From: Mycolicibacterium sp. TY81
GTDB lineage: Bacteria > Actinomycetota > Actinomycetes > Mycobacteriales > Mycobacteriaceae
Assembly: GCF_018326285.1 (NCBI RefSeq)
Contig: NZ_AP023362.1
Coordinates: 2,728,001-2,792,000 of the forward strand
DNA: 64,000 nucleotides
Direction of reading: 5' to 3'
Positions 50,401 to 60,893 of the stretch are shown here, one piece after another. The notes under the pieces are model-generated. The model ran no database searches, was not told the origin of the DNA, and worked only from the letters and a program-made list of their open reading frames with translations. The translations under genes were made by a program, and so were the position numbers. The stretch's first letter is position 1. Each line of letters opens with the position of its first letter.

Positions 50401-50525
50401 GTACGTGATTTCAATCGGCGGGCCATCCACCGGGAGTCACTGCACCCAGGGACGCCTGGCCGCCTGAAAGAGTCCCTGGCTTCAGCCGAAGTGGCGGCAA
50501 CCGCCTCGTGCTAGACGTCACGCAC
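50401..50525. ncRNA. Candidate structured RNA in the bioQ/2H-gene intergenic region
   Basis: The 201-base gap between two convergent genes holds nested complementary segments: closing stem 50401-50408 with 50518-50525 (7 of 8 pairs); stem 50417-50425 with 50457-50464 (8 pairs, one bulge); CCAGGGAC 50446-50453 with GTCCCTGG 50472-50479, which reaches out of the loop of the former stem and so forms a pseudoknot; CTTC-AGCC-GAAG at 50480-50491; GGCGG-CAA-CCGCC at 50493-50505. No T-tract and no known class recognised. Strand is undecided: on the minus strand it would be the 3' end of the bioF-bioD-2H transcript. Confidence 0.4.
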
Positions 50526-50547
50526 ATTTCCGGCCGGCACGGGCACG

Positions 50548-51057
50548 TCAGCCGAGCAGAATCTCCGTGCGGGTGTCACCGTTCCACAGCCGCAGTCGGG
50601 TCGCGGTGGCGCTGATCTCCGCCGGCCGGCCGGCGACACCGAGCGCCCGGGCAAGCCGGTCCGGCGGGATGCGACGCGCGAGGGTGACGTGCGGCGTCCA
50701 GTCACCCGGCTCGGCGTGCGGCATGGGACCCGGCCGTAGATACGGCGCGGCGAGCGCGCAGACTTCGGCGTGCAGGTCGAGCAGGTCAGCGCTGGGCACC
50801 ACGAGACGGGCCAGAACTCCGGCGGAGCGGCCGAACACCAGCGTGGCGCCGAGACGGGCCCGGAACGGGAACCTCCCGGCGACACCGGCCAACGCCGGCA
50901 CCACCGCCTCGTCGATCCGCTGGGCGACACACAAGGTGGCGTGCGGGCGAGCGGCGGGCGGCTGAGCGGCGATCCCCGCCGCGTGCAGATCGTCCCAGGC
51001 GCGCCTGATCACGGCCTCGGTGTCGAGGTCGAACAGCAGCTCGACCGAGTGCACCAC
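50548..51057 (-). CDS. 2H phosphoesterase / 2'-5' RNA ligase-like protein
   Basis: 169 aa from the GTG at 51057, 1 base after the bioD stop; reading further upstream enters bioD. Two HxT motifs, HATLCV and HVTLAR, about 87 residues apart, define the 2H superfamily (RNA ligase/cyclic phosphodiesterase). Same size and place as M. tuberculosis Rv1571 (recalled). Substrate unknown; it is part of the bioF-bioD transcript. Confidence 0.82.
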   Translation of the reverse strand: MVHSVELLFDLDTEAVIRRAWDDLHAAGIAAQPPAARPHATLCVAQRIDEAVVPALAGVAGRFPFRARLGATLVFGRSAGVLARLVVPSADLLDLHAEVCALAAPYLRPGPMPHAEPGDWTPHVTLARRIPPDRLARALGVAGRPAEISATATRLRLWNGDTRTEILLG

Positions 51058-51058
51058 G

Positions 51059-51751
51059 TCAGCCGACCAGACTCGAAACCCATTGCGGATCAAACGCTTT
51101 CGCGCTCACGGCAGCGAAGTCCCGGGTCGACAACCGGCCTGCGCCGGCGGGCAGCACGGCGCGCACCGGCGCGATGTCCTCGAGCGCACCCCGGTTGGAC
51201 GACTCCGCGAGCCCCGGCTCCTGCGGCCAACTGCCGATCACCAGTCCGGCGCACGCGATGCCGTGTGCGGCAAGCGACTCGACGGTCAGACCGGTGTGGT
51301 TGAGGGTGCCCAGGCCCGGTGCGACGACGACCAGGACCGCGGCCCCGAGTTCGACGGCCAGGTCGCGCAACGTCGTGCCGTCGGCACCGAGTTGGACGAG
51401 CAGTCCCCCGGCGCCCTCGACGAGGGTCAGCTGACGGGGCCGGTCGACGTTGCGGACCAGAGCGACCAGCTCGTCGCGCGTCGGCAGCTCCATGCCGGCC
51501 AATTCGGCGGCCGCGACGGGCGCGAGCGGTTCGGGATAGCGCCAGCCCGGCACGAGCGACGTGACGTCCGCCAGACGACCCACCTCGGCCAGATCGTCAT
51601 CGCCGTGGCCGGCGGCCGGCGAGATGCCGGTCTGTACCGCCTTGCACACCGCGACGTCCAGACCGGCCTGGCGGGCGGCACTGGCCAGCGCCGCGGTGGC
51701 GATGGTCTTGCCGACGCCGGTGTCGGTCCCGGCGACCAGCAGCAGCGTCAC
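51059..51751 (-). CDS. bioD: Dethiobiotin synthetase
   Basis: 230 aa. ATP-dependent ring closure of DAPA to dethiobiotin. P-loop GTDTGVGKT (about 8-16), catalytic Lys in CKAVQTGI and [14 protein letters not shown] start overlaps the bioF stop (GTGA). Confidence 0.96.
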   Translation of the reverse strand: MTLLLVAGTDTGVGKTIATAALASAARQAGLDVAVCKAVQTGISPAAGHGDDDLAEVGRLADVTSLVPGWRYPEPLAPVAAAELAGMELPTRDELVALVRNVDRPRQLTLVEGAGGLLVQLGADGTTLRDLAVELGAAVLVVVAPGLGTLNHTGLTVESLAAHGIACAGLVIGSWPQEPGLAESSNRGALEDIAPVRAVLPAGAGRLSTRDFAAVSAKAFDPQWVSSLVG

Positions 51752-52890
51752 GACTGCACCAGCGCGAGCACCTCGCCGAGCACCCGCCCGGCCAAATCCA
51801 GTTCGGTGTCGTCGAGCGACGCGCGCGCCGTCAGACGCAGGCGCGAGGTGCCGACCGGCACCGACGGGGGCCGGAAGCAGCCGACCCGGACCCCGCGGTC
51901 CAGGCATGCCGACGCCGCGGCCAGCGCGACCTCGGGGTCGCCCAGGATCACCGAGACGACGGCCGAATCGGGCGTGTGGACGGCGCCGCCGAACCGGGCC
52001 AGCGTCGCGGCGTGCGTCAGCACGGCCTGCGCCCGCCAGGGCTCGGCGATGAGGACGTGCAGCGCAGCCTGGGCGGCGCCGACGGCGGCCGGAGCCAGAC
52101 CGGTGTCGAAGATGAACGTGCGCGCGGCATCGATGAGGTGCGCCCGCACCGCGGCGGGCCCGAGCACCGCGCCACCCTGGCTGCCCAGCGACTTGGACAG
52201 CGTCGTCGTCACCACGATGTCGGGCTCGCCGGCCAGGCCGACCTCGTGCACCAGGCCGCGGCCGCCCGTGCCGCGCACGCCGAGACCGTGGGCCTCGTCG
52301 ACGATCAGCAGCGCGCCGTGCCGCCGGCAGACCTCATGCAGGGCACGCAAGGGCGCGAGGGCACCGTCGGTGGAGAACACCGAATCGGTGATCACGACGG
52401 CCCGCTCCTCGGACCGGCTCACCAGCGCGGTCTCGACGGCGCCGACGTCGTTGTGCGGGGACACCACCACACGGGCTCGGGACAGCCGACAGGCGTCCAC
52501 GAGTGAGGCGTGGCTGTAGGCGTCGGACACCACCAGTGAGCCCGGCCCCGACAGCGCCGCCACCGCCGCGATGTTGGCGGTGTAGCCGGACGAGAACACC
52601 AGCGCCGACTCGGCGCCCATGAAGCCGGCCAGCTCGGCCTCGAACTCCTCGTGCAGTTCGGTGTTGCCGGTGACCAGGCGCGATCCGCCGGAACCCGCGC
52701 CCCAGGTGTGCAGCGCCGTCACGCCGCCCGCGATGACGTCGGGATGCTGCGTCAGACCGAGATAGTCGTTGGACGCCAGGTCCAGTTCGGTGGCCACCGC
52801 GGGCCGGACCCGCAGCGACCGGCGCAGCCCCGCGGCCCGGCGCTGGCGTTCGACATCGGCGAGCCAGGCCAGCGGCGAGTGATCGGTCAT
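51748..52890 (-). CDS. bioF: 8-amino-7-oxononanoate synthase
   Basis: 380 aa from ATG 52890 (GGAGAG upstream). PLP enzyme joining pimeloyl thioester and alanine. [28 protein letters not shown] and PLP-Lys in [13 protein letters not shown] are present. It has its own promoter with a BioQ site between it and bioA. Confidence 0.96.
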   Translation of the reverse strand: MTDHSPLAWLADVERQRRAAGLRRSLRVRPAVATELDLASNDYLGLTQHPDVIAGGVTALHTWGAGSGGSRLVTGNTELHEEFEAELAGFMGAESALVFSSGYTANIAAVAALSGPGSLVVSDAYSHASLVDACRLSRARVVVSPHNDVGAVETALVSRSEERAVVITDSVFSTDGALAPLRALHEVCRRHGALLIVDEAHGLGVRGTGGRGLVHEVGLAGEPDIVVTTTLSKSLGSQGGAVLGPAAVRAHLIDAARTFIFDTGLAPAAVGAAQAALHVLIAEPWRAQAVLTHAATLARFGGAVHTPDSAVVSVILGDPEVALAAASACLDRGVRVGCFRPPSVPVGTSRLRLTARASLDDTELDLAGRVLGEVLALVQS

Positions 52891-52918
52891 CGGCGCGCTC
52901 TCCTGACTCCAGTGCAAT

Positions 52919-52931
52919 TGAACGGTGTTCA
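52919..52931. promoter_or_regulatory. BioQ-type operator between bioA and bioF
   Basis: TGAACGGTGTTCA, a perfect TGAAC-N3-GTTCA palindrome. It overlaps the bioA stop codon (52929-52931) and abuts the minus-strand hexamer TAACCT (52931-52936), the same -10/operator layout as at bioB. It shows that bioFD can be controlled separately from bioA. Confidence 0.8.
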
Positions 52932-54221
52932 GGTTAACGCACGGGCAACGGCGACCACAGCAGAGGTGACCTGGTCGATCTCGTCGGGCGTGCAGATGAA
53001 CGGCGGCATCACGTACAGCAGCTTCCCGAAGGGCCGCAGCCACACCCCGTGCTCGATCGCGGTGACGGTGGCCAGCGGCATGTCCACGGGCTCGCGCATC
53101 TCGACGACGCCGATGGCGCCCAACACGCGCACGTCGGCGACAGACGGCAGGTCGGCGGCCGGTGCCAGGCCGCGCCGCAGCCCGTCCGCGATGGTCGCCA
53201 CGCGCGTCTTCCAGTCCTCGCTCAACAGCAGCTCGACGGCCGCCACCGACACCGCGCACGCCAACGCGTTGGCCATGAACGTCGGCCCGTGCATGAGGGC
53301 TCCCGGCTCCCCCGAGCTGATCACCCGCGCGATCTCGGCGGTGCACAGCGTCGCCGCCAGCGTCACATAGCCACCGGTCAGCGCCTTGCCGACGCACATG
53401 ATGTCGGGGCTGACGCCGGCGTGGTCCGCGGCGAACAGCTCACCCGTCCGCCCGAAACCGGTCGCGATCTCATCGAAGATCAACAGCACGTCGTGCCGGG
53501 TGCAGATGTCGCGCAACGCCGTCAGGTACCGCGGGTCGTGGAACCGCATGCCGCCGGCGCCCTGGACAACGGGCTCGACGATGACGGCTGCGAGCTCATC
53601 CACATGGGCGGCCAGCTGGGTCTCGAAGGCCGCGACGTAGGCCGGGTCGAACTCCGTGGGCACCCGCGGCGCGAAGATCTGGGGCATCAGGACATCGGTC
53701 CAGATCGAATGCATGCCGCCATCGGGGTCGCACACGCTCATCGGGGTGAAGGTGTCGCCGTGGTAGCCGCCGCGCCACGTCATCAGCTTGTGCCGGCCGG
53801 GAAGGCCGCGGCTGCGCTGGTACTGCAGCGCCATCTTGGCGGCGACCTCGACGGAGACCGAACCGGAGTCCGAGAAGAACACCGTGTCGAGACCGGCCGG
53901 GGTGATCTCGACGAGCAGCTGCGCCAGGCGCGCCGCGGGCTCATGGGTGAGGCCGCCGAACATGACGTGGTTCATGCGGCTCAGCTGCCGGGTGATCGCG
54001 GCGTCGAGCACCGGATGCCCGTGCCCGTGCACCGCCGTCCACCACGAGCTCATCGCGTCGATGACCTGCACCGGCCGGCCCTCGTGGATGAGGGTCAGCA
54101 TGATGCCGTGCGCCTCGGTGGCAACCACCGCCGGCAAAGCCTCGGCGCCGATGGTGCTGTACGGATGCCAGATGTGGGCGGTGTCGATCGCCGAGATTTC
54201 GGCAGGGTTCAGCGCTGGCAC
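52929..54221 (-). CDS. bioA: Adenosylmethionine-8-amino-7-oxononanoate aminotransferase
   Basis: 430 aa from the GTG at 54221, where the family starts ([20 protein letters not shown]). PLP enzyme making DAPA with SAM as amino donor. [27 protein letters not shown] and PLP-Lys in [16 protein letters not shown] lies 8 bases before the GTG, and no ribosome site is seen, so the mRNA may be leaderless. No full BioQ palindrome was found upstream of it. Confidence 0.95.
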   Translation of the reverse strand: MPALNPAEISAIDTAHIWHPYSTIGAEALPAVVATEAHGIMLTLIHEGRPVQVIDAMSSWWTAVHGHGHPVLDAAITRQLSRMNHVMFGGLTHEPAARLAQLLVEITPAGLDTVFFSDSGSVSVEVAAKMALQYQRSRGLPGRHKLMTWRGGYHGDTFTPMSVCDPDGGMHSIWTDVLMPQIFAPRVPTEFDPAYVAAFETQLAAHVDELAAVIVEPVVQGAGGMRFHDPRYLTALRDICTRHDVLLIFDEIATGFGRTGELFAADHAGVSPDIMCVGKALTGGYVTLAATLCTAEIARVISSGEPGALMHGPTFMANALACAVSVAAVELLLSEDWKTRVATIADGLRRGLAPAADLPSVADVRVLGAIGVVEMREPVDMPLATVTAIEHGVWLRPFGKLLYVMPPFICTPDEIDQVTSAVVAVARALT

Positions 54222-54245
54222 GAGGACCGAGCCTAATCGCCCGCC

Positions 54246-54269
54246 GAGCACGTCGAAACGGGCGTGCTC
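54246..54269. promoter_or_regulatory. Inverted repeat between bioA and the acyltransferase gene
   Basis: GAGCACG-N10-CGTGCTC in the 112-base divergent region, 25 bases before the bioA start. Possible operator for either gene; no regulator assigned. Confidence 0.3.
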
Positions 54270-54333
54270 AGCACGCGGGCGACTCGCCGTTACATGAACG
54301 TGGCCTGGATCTTGGGTAGATTGACATCCGACC

Positions 54334-56487
54334 ATGACGACTCTTGCAGCACCGCGGCCGGCGTCGCAGCCCGGGTCGGGCAACGCCGCGCGCGTCACCG
54401 ACAGCGGTGCGGACGCCACGGCGGGCAATGCGCCGAGCGCGTTCTACCGCCACGACCTGGACGGCCTGCGCGGCATCGCCATCGCCATGGTCGCGGCCTT
54501 TCACGTGTGGTTCGGCCGCGTCTCCGGCGGTGTCGACGTCTTCCTTGCGCTGTCCGGCTTCTTCTTCGGCGGCAAACTCCTGCGGATCGCGCTGACGCCG
54601 GATGCGCCCTTGTCCCCCGGTCCGCAGCTGCGCCGCCTGGTCCGTCGCCTGCTGCCGGCGCTCATCGTCGTGCTCGCCGCCGGCGCCGTGCTGACCATCG
54701 TGATCCAGCCCCAGACCCGCTGGGAGACGTTCGCCGACCAGAGCCTGGCCAGCCTGGGCTACTACCAGAACTGGGAACTCGCCGAGACCGCGTCGAACTA
54801 CCTGCGCGCCGGCGAATCCGTCAGCCCGCTGCAGCACCTCTGGTCGATGTCGGTGCAGGGCCAGTTCTACGTCGCGTTCCTGGCGCTGATCTTCGGCTTC
54901 GCCTACCTGTTCCGGCGCAGGCTCGGCGACCGGCTCCGGCCGGCCTTCATCGCGCTGCTCAGCGTGCTGACCGTCGCGTCGTTCGTCTACGCGATCTTCG
55001 CGCACCAGGCCGACCAGGTCAGCGCCTACTACGACAGCTTCGCCCGGGCCTGGGAGCTGCTGCTCGGCGCTCTCGTCGGCGCGCTGGTGCCGTCCGTCCG
55101 GTGGCCGATGTGGCTGCGCAACGTGGTGTCGGCCGTCGCGCTGGCGGCGATCCTGTCGTGCGGCGCCCTGATCGACGGCGTGCGGGAATTCCCCGGCCCG
55201 TGGGCGCTGGTTCCGGTCGGCGCGACCATGCTTTTCATCCTCAGTGCCGCAAATCACACCGAGCGGCTGCCGGCGCCGAACCGGCTCCTGGCCACCGGCC
55301 CGTTCCTGTCGCTGGGCACCATGGCGTACTCGCTGTATCTCTGGCACTGGCCGCTGCTGATCTTCTGGCTGGCCTACAGCGGCCACAGCCGGGCCCACTT
55401 CGTCGACGGCACCGCCGTGCTACTCGTCTCCGGGGTGCTGGCGTGGCTCACCACCCGCTACGTGGAGAACCCGCTGCGCCGGCCGTCGACGGCGGGTTCA
55501 CCCGGATTCGCCGGGCTGCGGCGGCCCACCGCGGTGCTGGGGACGCTTGTCGCGGTGATGGGCGTGACGCTCACCGCGACGGCCTTCACCTGGCGCGAGC
55601 ACATGAACATCGAGCGGGCCAACGGCAAGGAACTCGCCACGCTCAACCCCGTCGACTACCCGGGAGCGCGCTCACTGCTGCGCCATCTGAAGGTGCCCAA
55701 ACTGCCCTTCCGCCCGACGGTGCTCGAGGCCAAGGACGACGTGCCGGCCACGACGGCCGACAGCTGTATCGCCGACTTCGACGACCTGTCGATCCGCAAC
55801 TGCTCGTACGGCGACACCGCGGCCACGCGCACCGTGGCGCTGGCCGGCGGCTCGCACGCCGAACACTGGATCACGGCGCTGGACCTGCTCGGCAAGCGGT
55901 ATCACTTCAAGGTCGTCACCTATCTGAAGATGGGCTGCCCACTGTCGACCGAGCAGAACCCACTGGTGATGGGCGACAACCGGCCATACCCGAAGTGCTA
56001 CGAGTGGAACGAACTCGTCATGCCGAAGCTGGTGGCCGACCACCCGAGCTTCGTCTTCACCACCTCGACACGCCCCTGGAACATCAAGTCCGGTGACGTG
56101 ATGCCCGGCACGTACATCGGTATCTGGCAGCGCCTGTCCGATGCGAACATCCCGATTCTGGCCATGCGTGACACTCCGTGGCTGGTCCGGGACGGTAAGC
56201 CGTTCTTCCCGGCCGACTGCCTTGCCAGCGGCGGCAATTCGACGTCCTGCGGCATCGCCCGCTCCGAGGTACTGTCCGACCACAACCCGACCCTCGATTT
56301 CGTCGCGCAGTTCCCACTGTTGAAACCGCTCGACATGAGTGACGCGGTGTGCCGCCCTGACATCTGCCGCGCTGTGGAGGGAAATGTGTTGCTGTACCAC
56401 GACTCTCATCACCTGTCCGCCACCTACATGCGCACCATGACCGCCGAACTCGGCCGCCAGGTCGGGGCTGCCACCGGCTGGTGGTGA
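54334..56487 (+). CDS. Acyltransferase-3 / SGNH-domain membrane protein
   Basis: 717 aa. Residues 1-40 polar; ten membrane segments of an acyltransferase-3 (OafA) domain follow (about 45-420) with [19 protein letters not shown] and [11 protein letters not shown]; residues 450-717 form an outer SGNH hydrolase-like domain with nucleophile in [12 protein letters not shown] and catalytic pair in YHDSHHLS. Such proteins O-acetylate surface polysaccharide or peptidoglycan. Same place as M. tuberculosis Rv1565c (recalled). treX follows 9 bases on. Confidence 0.88.
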   Translation: MTTLAAPRPASQPGSGNAARVTDSGADATAGNAPSAFYRHDLDGLRGIAIAMVAAFHVWFGRVSGGVDVFLALSGFFFGGKLLRIALTPDAPLSPGPQLRRLVRRLLPALIVVLAAGAVLTIVIQPQTRWETFADQSLASLGYYQNWELAETASNYLRAGESVSPLQHLWSMSVQGQFYVAFLALIFGFAYLFRRRLGDRLRPAFIALLSVLTVASFVYAIFAHQADQVSAYYDSFARAWELLLGALVGALVPSVRWPMWLRNVVSAVALAAILSCGALIDGVREFPGPWALVPVGATMLFILSAANHTERLPAPNRLLATGPFLSLGTMAYSLYLWHWPLLIFWLAYSGHSRAHFVDGTAVLLVSGVLAWLTTRYVENPLRRPSTAGSPGFAGLRRPTAVLGTLVAVMGVTLTATAFTWREHMNIERANGKELATLNPVDYPGARSLLRHLKVPKLPFRPTVLEAKDDVPATTADSCIADFDDLSIRNCSYGDTAATRTVALAGGSHAEHWITALDLLGKRYHFKVVTYLKMGCPLSTEQNPLVMGDNRPYPKCYEWNELVMPKLVADHPSFVFTTSTRPWNIKSGDVMPGTYIGIWQRLSDANIPILAMRDTPWLVRDGKPFFPADCLASGGNSTSCGIARSEVLSDHNPTLDFVAQFPLLKPLDMSDAVCRPDICRAVEGNVLLYHDSHHLSATYMRTMTAELGRQVGAATGWW

Positions 56488-56496
56488 GCTGCCTTC

Positions 56497-58620
56497 ATGG
56501 TTGTTGGCGTCTGGCCGGGTAGCGCCTATCCCCTCGGTGCGACCTACGACGGTTCCGGCACCAATTTCTCGGTGTTCTCGGAAGTCGCCGAGCGCGTCGA
56601 GCTGTGCCTGATCGCGAAGGACGGCACCGAGGAACGCGTCAACCTCGACGAGGTCGACAGCTACGTGTGGCACTGCTACCTGCCGGCCGTGACGCCCGGG
56701 CAGCGCTACGGATTCCGGGTGTACGGGCCGTGGGACCCCGCGAACGGACACCGCTGCGATCCGAGCAAGCTGCTGCTCGACCCCTACGGCAAGTCCTTCC
56801 ACGGCGACTTCGACTTCGGCCAGGCGCTGTACTCGTACGATCTGGCCGAGCCGTCGGCCACCGGCGAACCCGCAGGCGTTGATTCGCTGGGGCACACCAT
56901 GACCAGCGTGGTGATCAACCCGTTCTTCAACTGGGACAACGACCGGCTGCCCCGAACGCCGTACCACGAGACGGTGATCTACGAGGCCCACGTCAAGGGC
57001 ATGACGCAGACGCACCCGGCGATCCCCGAGGAACTGCGCGGCACCTACGCCGGACTCGCCCACCCGGCGATCATCGAGCATCTGCGGTCGCTCGGCGTCA
57101 CCGCCATCGAGCTGATGCCGGTGCACCAGTTCCTGCACGACCACCGGCTACTGGACCTGGGGCTGCGAAACTACTGGGGCTACAACACGTTCGGCTTCTT
57201 CGCGCCGCACTACCAGTACTCGTGGAACCAGCACGCCGGCAGCGCCGTCGCCGAGTTCAAGACCATGGTGAAGTCGTTCCACGAAGCCGGCATCGAAGTC
57301 ATTCTCGACGTGGTCTACAACCACACCGCCGAAGGCAACCACCTCGGCCCGACGCTGAACTTCCGCGGCATCGACAACGCCGCCTACTACCGGCTCGATG
57401 ACGACGACCTCTCGCTCTACAAGGACTTCACCGGCACCGGCAACAGCCTCAACGCCCGCCACCCCCACACCCTGCAGCTGATCATGGATTCGCTGCGGTA
57501 CTGGGTACTGGAGATGCACGTCGACGGCTTCCGGTTCGACCTCGCCTCCACGCTGGCCCGGGAGTTCTACGACGTGGACCGCCTCTCGGCGTTTTTCGAT
57601 CTGGTGCAACAGGATCCGGTGATCAGCCAGGTGAAACTGATCGCCGAGCCGTGGGATGTCGGCGAGGGCGGCTACCAGGTCGGCAACTTCCCAGGTTTGT
57701 GGACCGAGTGGAACGGGAAATACCGCGACACTGTGCGCGACTATTGGCGGGGCGAGCCCGCGACCCTGGGCGAGTTCGCCTCGCGGCTGACCGGTTCCTC
57801 GGACCTGTACGAGGCGACCGGCCGGCGGCCGAGTGCGAGCATCAACTTCGTCACCTGCCACGACGGCTTCACGCTGACCGACCTGGTGTCCTACAACGAG
57901 AAGCACAACGAGGCCAACGGCGAGGACAACCGGGACGGCGAGAGCCACAACCGCTCCTGGAACTGCGGTGTCGAGGGCCCGACCGACGACCCCGAGATCC
58001 TCGAGCTGCGGGAGCGGCAGCGCCGCAACATCTTCGCGACGCTGATGCTGTCGCAGGGCACCCCGATGATCAGTCACGGTGACGAGATCGGGCGCACCCA
58101 GCAGGGCAACAACAACGTCTACTGCCAGGACAACCCACTGTCGTGGATGGACTGGACCATGTGCGAGACCAACGCGGCGCTGCTGGAATTCACCCGCACC
58201 GTGGTGGCGTTCCGGCGCAAGCACCCGGTGTTCCGGCGCCGCCGGTTCCTGGCCGGGCAGCCGGTGCGCAGCACCGGGCAGGTGCGCGACATCGCCTGGC
58301 TGACCCCCGCCGGCGACGAGATGACGCTCGAGGACTGGGATTCCGGCTTCGGCAAGAGCATCACGGTGTTCCTCAACGGCGACGCGATACCCGAACCCAA
58401 CGCCCGCGGTGAACGGGTCACCGACGACTCGTTCCTGCTGTGCTTCAACGCCCACGACGAGGCACTCGATTTCGTGATTCCCGGCGCGGACTACGGAGCG
58501 AGCTGGGCGGCGGCGCTGGACACCGCGGACCCACACGGCCACACCGAACTGGTGGCCGCCGCCGGTGAGACGATCTCCCTGCAGGCCCGTTCACTACTGG
58601 TGTTGCGTAAGACGGCGTGA
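56497..58620 (+). CDS. treX: Glycogen/maltooligosaccharide debranching enzyme (TreX/GlgX)
   Basis: 707 aa. Starch-binding N-terminus, GH13 barrel and C-terminal domain. Catalytic nucleophile D348 in VDGFRFDLAS, acid/base Glu in LIAEPWDVG, stabilising Asp in VTCHDGFTLTD. It removes alpha-1,6 branches from glycogen so that treY and treZ can act. First of treX-treY-treZ, a trehalose-from-glycogen route. Confidence 0.95.
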   Translation: MVVGVWPGSAYPLGATYDGSGTNFSVFSEVAERVELCLIAKDGTEERVNLDEVDSYVWHCYLPAVTPGQRYGFRVYGPWDPANGHRCDPSKLLLDPYGKSFHGDFDFGQALYSYDLAEPSATGEPAGVDSLGHTMTSVVINPFFNWDNDRLPRTPYHETVIYEAHVKGMTQTHPAIPEELRGTYAGLAHPAIIEHLRSLGVTAIELMPVHQFLHDHRLLDLGLRNYWGYNTFGFFAPHYQYSWNQHAGSAVAEFKTMVKSFHEAGIEVILDVVYNHTAEGNHLGPTLNFRGIDNAAYYRLDDDDLSLYKDFTGTGNSLNARHPHTLQLIMDSLRYWVLEMHVDGFRFDLASTLAREFYDVDRLSAFFDLVQQDPVISQVKLIAEPWDVGEGGYQVGNFPGLWTEWNGKYRDTVRDYWRGEPATLGEFASRLTGSSDLYEATGRRPSASINFVTCHDGFTLTDLVSYNEKHNEANGEDNRDGESHNRSWNCGVEGPTDDPEILELRERQRRNIFATLMLSQGTPMISHGDEIGRTQQGNNNVYCQDNPLSWMDWTMCETNAALLEFTRTVVAFRRKHPVFRRRRFLAGQPVRSTGQVRDIAWLTPAGDEMTLEDWDSGFGKSITVFLNGDAIPEPNARGERVTDDSFLLCFNAHDEALDFVIPGADYGASWAAALDTADPHGHTELVAAAGETISLQARSLLVLRKTA

Positions 58621-60893
58621 TGACAGTGCCGGTCTCGCCCGTAGTCGCCACGTACCGGCTGCAGATGCGCAGCGACGGAATGACTTTCGACGAGGCGGTG
58701 GCGCTACTGCCCTACCTCGACGATCTCGGCGTCTCGCACCTGTATCTCTCGCCGGTCCTGACCGCCGTGACCGGCTCGACGCACGGCTACGACGTCACCG
58801 ACCCCACCGCGGTGTCGGCGGAACTCGGCGGGCCAGAGGGCTTTTCCCGGCTGTCCGCCGCGGCGCGGGCGCGCGGCATGGGGCTCGTCATCGACATCGT
58901 GCCGAACCACGTCGGCGTCGAACAGCCCGAGCAGAATCCATGGTGGTGGGACGTCTTGACCCACGGCCAGGCATCGCGCTTCGCCCGGTACTTCGACATC
59001 GACTGGGACCTGGACCCCGACGGCCGAATCGTGTTGCCGGTGCTGGGTTCCGACTCTGACGTCGACGATCTCGCCGTCGACGGTGACGTGCTGCGACTGG
59101 GTGACCGGACCTGGCCGATCCGTCCCGGCACCGGCACGGGCACAGCCGCCGAGGTCTACGCCAGGCAGGCGTACCGGCTGACGGGCTGGCAGTCCGGCTC
59201 CTGTGGCTACCGACGGTTCTTCTCCATCACCTCGCTGGCGGCGGTGCGCCAAGAGGACCTCGACGTGTTCGACGCCAGCCACGCCGAGATCGGGCGCTGG
59301 TTCCGCGAGCACCTGGTGGACGGGCTGCGGGTCGACCACATCGACGGGTTGACCGATCCCGCAGGCTATCTCGCCCGGCTGCGCGAACTGGCCGGAGACG
59401 ACGCCTGGATCGTCGCCGAGAAGATCCTGGCCGCCGACGAGCCGCTGGACCCCGGCCTGCCCATCGCGGGCACCACCGGCTATGACGCGCTACGGGAAAT
59501 CGGCGGACTCTTCGTCGACCCGGACGGGGCCGCCACGCTCACCGAGCTGGCCCGCGAAACCCGTTCCGATGCCGCGGAACTCAAGATCAGGGTCGCCACC
59601 GAGACGCTGGCGAGCGAACTGGCCCGGCTGCATCGCGCGATCGTGCGGGCAGCCGGGGCCGACGATCCGGCCCTACCGACTGCCATCGCCCAACTGGTCA
59701 GCCGCGTCGGCGTGTATCGCACCGACTATCGGGTGCTGTCCGCGGTGCTGCCCGAGGCCATCAACGAAACCATCGAAGCGGCACCAGAACTGGCATCGGC
59801 TCTGCAACTGGTCGTCACCGCACTCGAGCAGCCCGAACCGGCGGCCCGGTTGCAGCAGTTGTGCGGTGCGACGACGGCCAAGGCGATCGAGGACACCCTG
59901 TTCTACCGTGACGCTCGGCTGGTGTCGCTGAACGAGGTCGGTGGCACACCGGAACGATTCGGGATGAGCACGGCCGAGTTTCACCAGCGCGCCGCCGCGC
60001 GCGCCCGCGACTGGCCGACGACCATGGTGACGCTGTCCACCCACGACACCAAACGCGGCGAGGATGTGCGGGCCCGCATCACGGTGCTGTCCCAGTGCGC
60101 GGAGCCATGGGCCCAGCGCGTGAACCGCTGGAACACGGTGTGCGTGCCGCCCGACGAGGGCACCGGATTGTTCCTGTGGCAGAACATCATCGGCGTGTGG
60201 CCGGCCGCCGGCGAAGTCGGAGACACCGTCCGCGCGCGGCTGCACTCCTATGCGGAGAAGGCGATCCGCGAAGCCGAGCTGCACACCAATTGGGAACAGC
60301 CGGACCGCGAGTTCGAAGATGCTGTCCACGACTGGATCGATGCGCTGATCGACGGGCCGATAGCGGGCGAGGTCACCACGTTCGTCGGTCAGCTCGACGA
60401 GGCCGCACGTTGCGACGCCGTCGCGCAAAAGCTGCTCGCGCTGACGGTGCCGGGCATCCCCGACATCTACCAGGGCACCGAACTCTTCGACGACAGCCTG
60501 GTGGACCCCGACAATCGCCGTCCGGTGGATTTCGCTCTCCGACAGAGTGAGCTCGACACCTTGCACCACCCCAAGATTCGGGTCGTCGCGGCAGCGTTGC
60601 GGTCACGCCGGGAGCGGCCGGCGACGTACCTGTCGGGCGAGTACACGCCCGTCACCGCCGACGGTCCCGCCGCCGACCACGTGATCGCGTTCCAGCGGGG
60701 TACCGATGTCCTGGTTGTCGTCCCCCGCTGGACACTCAAGCTCGACGAATCCGACTGCGCCGAAACCACTCTCGCACTGCCCGCCGGCGACTGGACCGAC
60801 CGGCTGACCGGCCGCACCTGGTCGGGCACCGTCACCGCCGACGCACTGTTCGCCGAACTGCCGGGCGTACTTCTGGAGAAAGCCCGTGGCTGA
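58620..60893 (+). CDS. treY: Maltooligosyl trehalose synthase
   Basis: 757 aa from the ATG at 58620, which shares a base with the treX stop (a GTG one codon earlier is also possible). It turns the reducing-end glucose of a maltodextrin into an alpha,alpha-1,1 linkage. GH13 motifs IVPNHVGV, LRVDHIDGLTDP and IVAEKILA and late TLSTHDTKRGEDVRAR are present. The stop overlaps treZ by 8 bases. Confidence 0.95.
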   Translation: MTVPVSPVVATYRLQMRSDGMTFDEAVALLPYLDDLGVSHLYLSPVLTAVTGSTHGYDVTDPTAVSAELGGPEGFSRLSAAARARGMGLVIDIVPNHVGVEQPEQNPWWWDVLTHGQASRFARYFDIDWDLDPDGRIVLPVLGSDSDVDDLAVDGDVLRLGDRTWPIRPGTGTGTAAEVYARQAYRLTGWQSGSCGYRRFFSITSLAAVRQEDLDVFDASHAEIGRWFREHLVDGLRVDHIDGLTDPAGYLARLRELAGDDAWIVAEKILAADEPLDPGLPIAGTTGYDALREIGGLFVDPDGAATLTELARETRSDAAELKIRVATETLASELARLHRAIVRAAGADDPALPTAIAQLVSRVGVYRTDYRVLSAVLPEAINETIEAAPELASALQLVVTALEQPEPAARLQQLCGATTAKAIEDTLFYRDARLVSLNEVGGTPERFGMSTAEFHQRAAARARDWPTTMVTLSTHDTKRGEDVRARITVLSQCAEPWAQRVNRWNTVCVPPDEGTGLFLWQNIIGVWPAAGEVGDTVRARLHSYAEKAIREAELHTNWEQPDREFEDAVHDWIDALIDGPIAGEVTTFVGQLDEAARCDAVAQKLLALTVPGIPDIYQGTELFDDSLVDPDNRRPVDFALRQSELDTLHHPKIRVVAAALRSRRERPATYLSGEYTPVTADGPAADHVIAFQRGTDVLVVVPRWTLKLDESDCAETTLALPAGDWTDRLTGRTWSGTVTADALFAELPGVLLEKARG

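Noticed and set aside
50401..50525. tRNA or SAM-type riboswitch in the bioQ/2H gap
   Set aside because: GGCAACC-like bases recall SAM riboswitches, but no T-loop or SAM-core pairing pattern could be completed and no suitable gene lies downstream.
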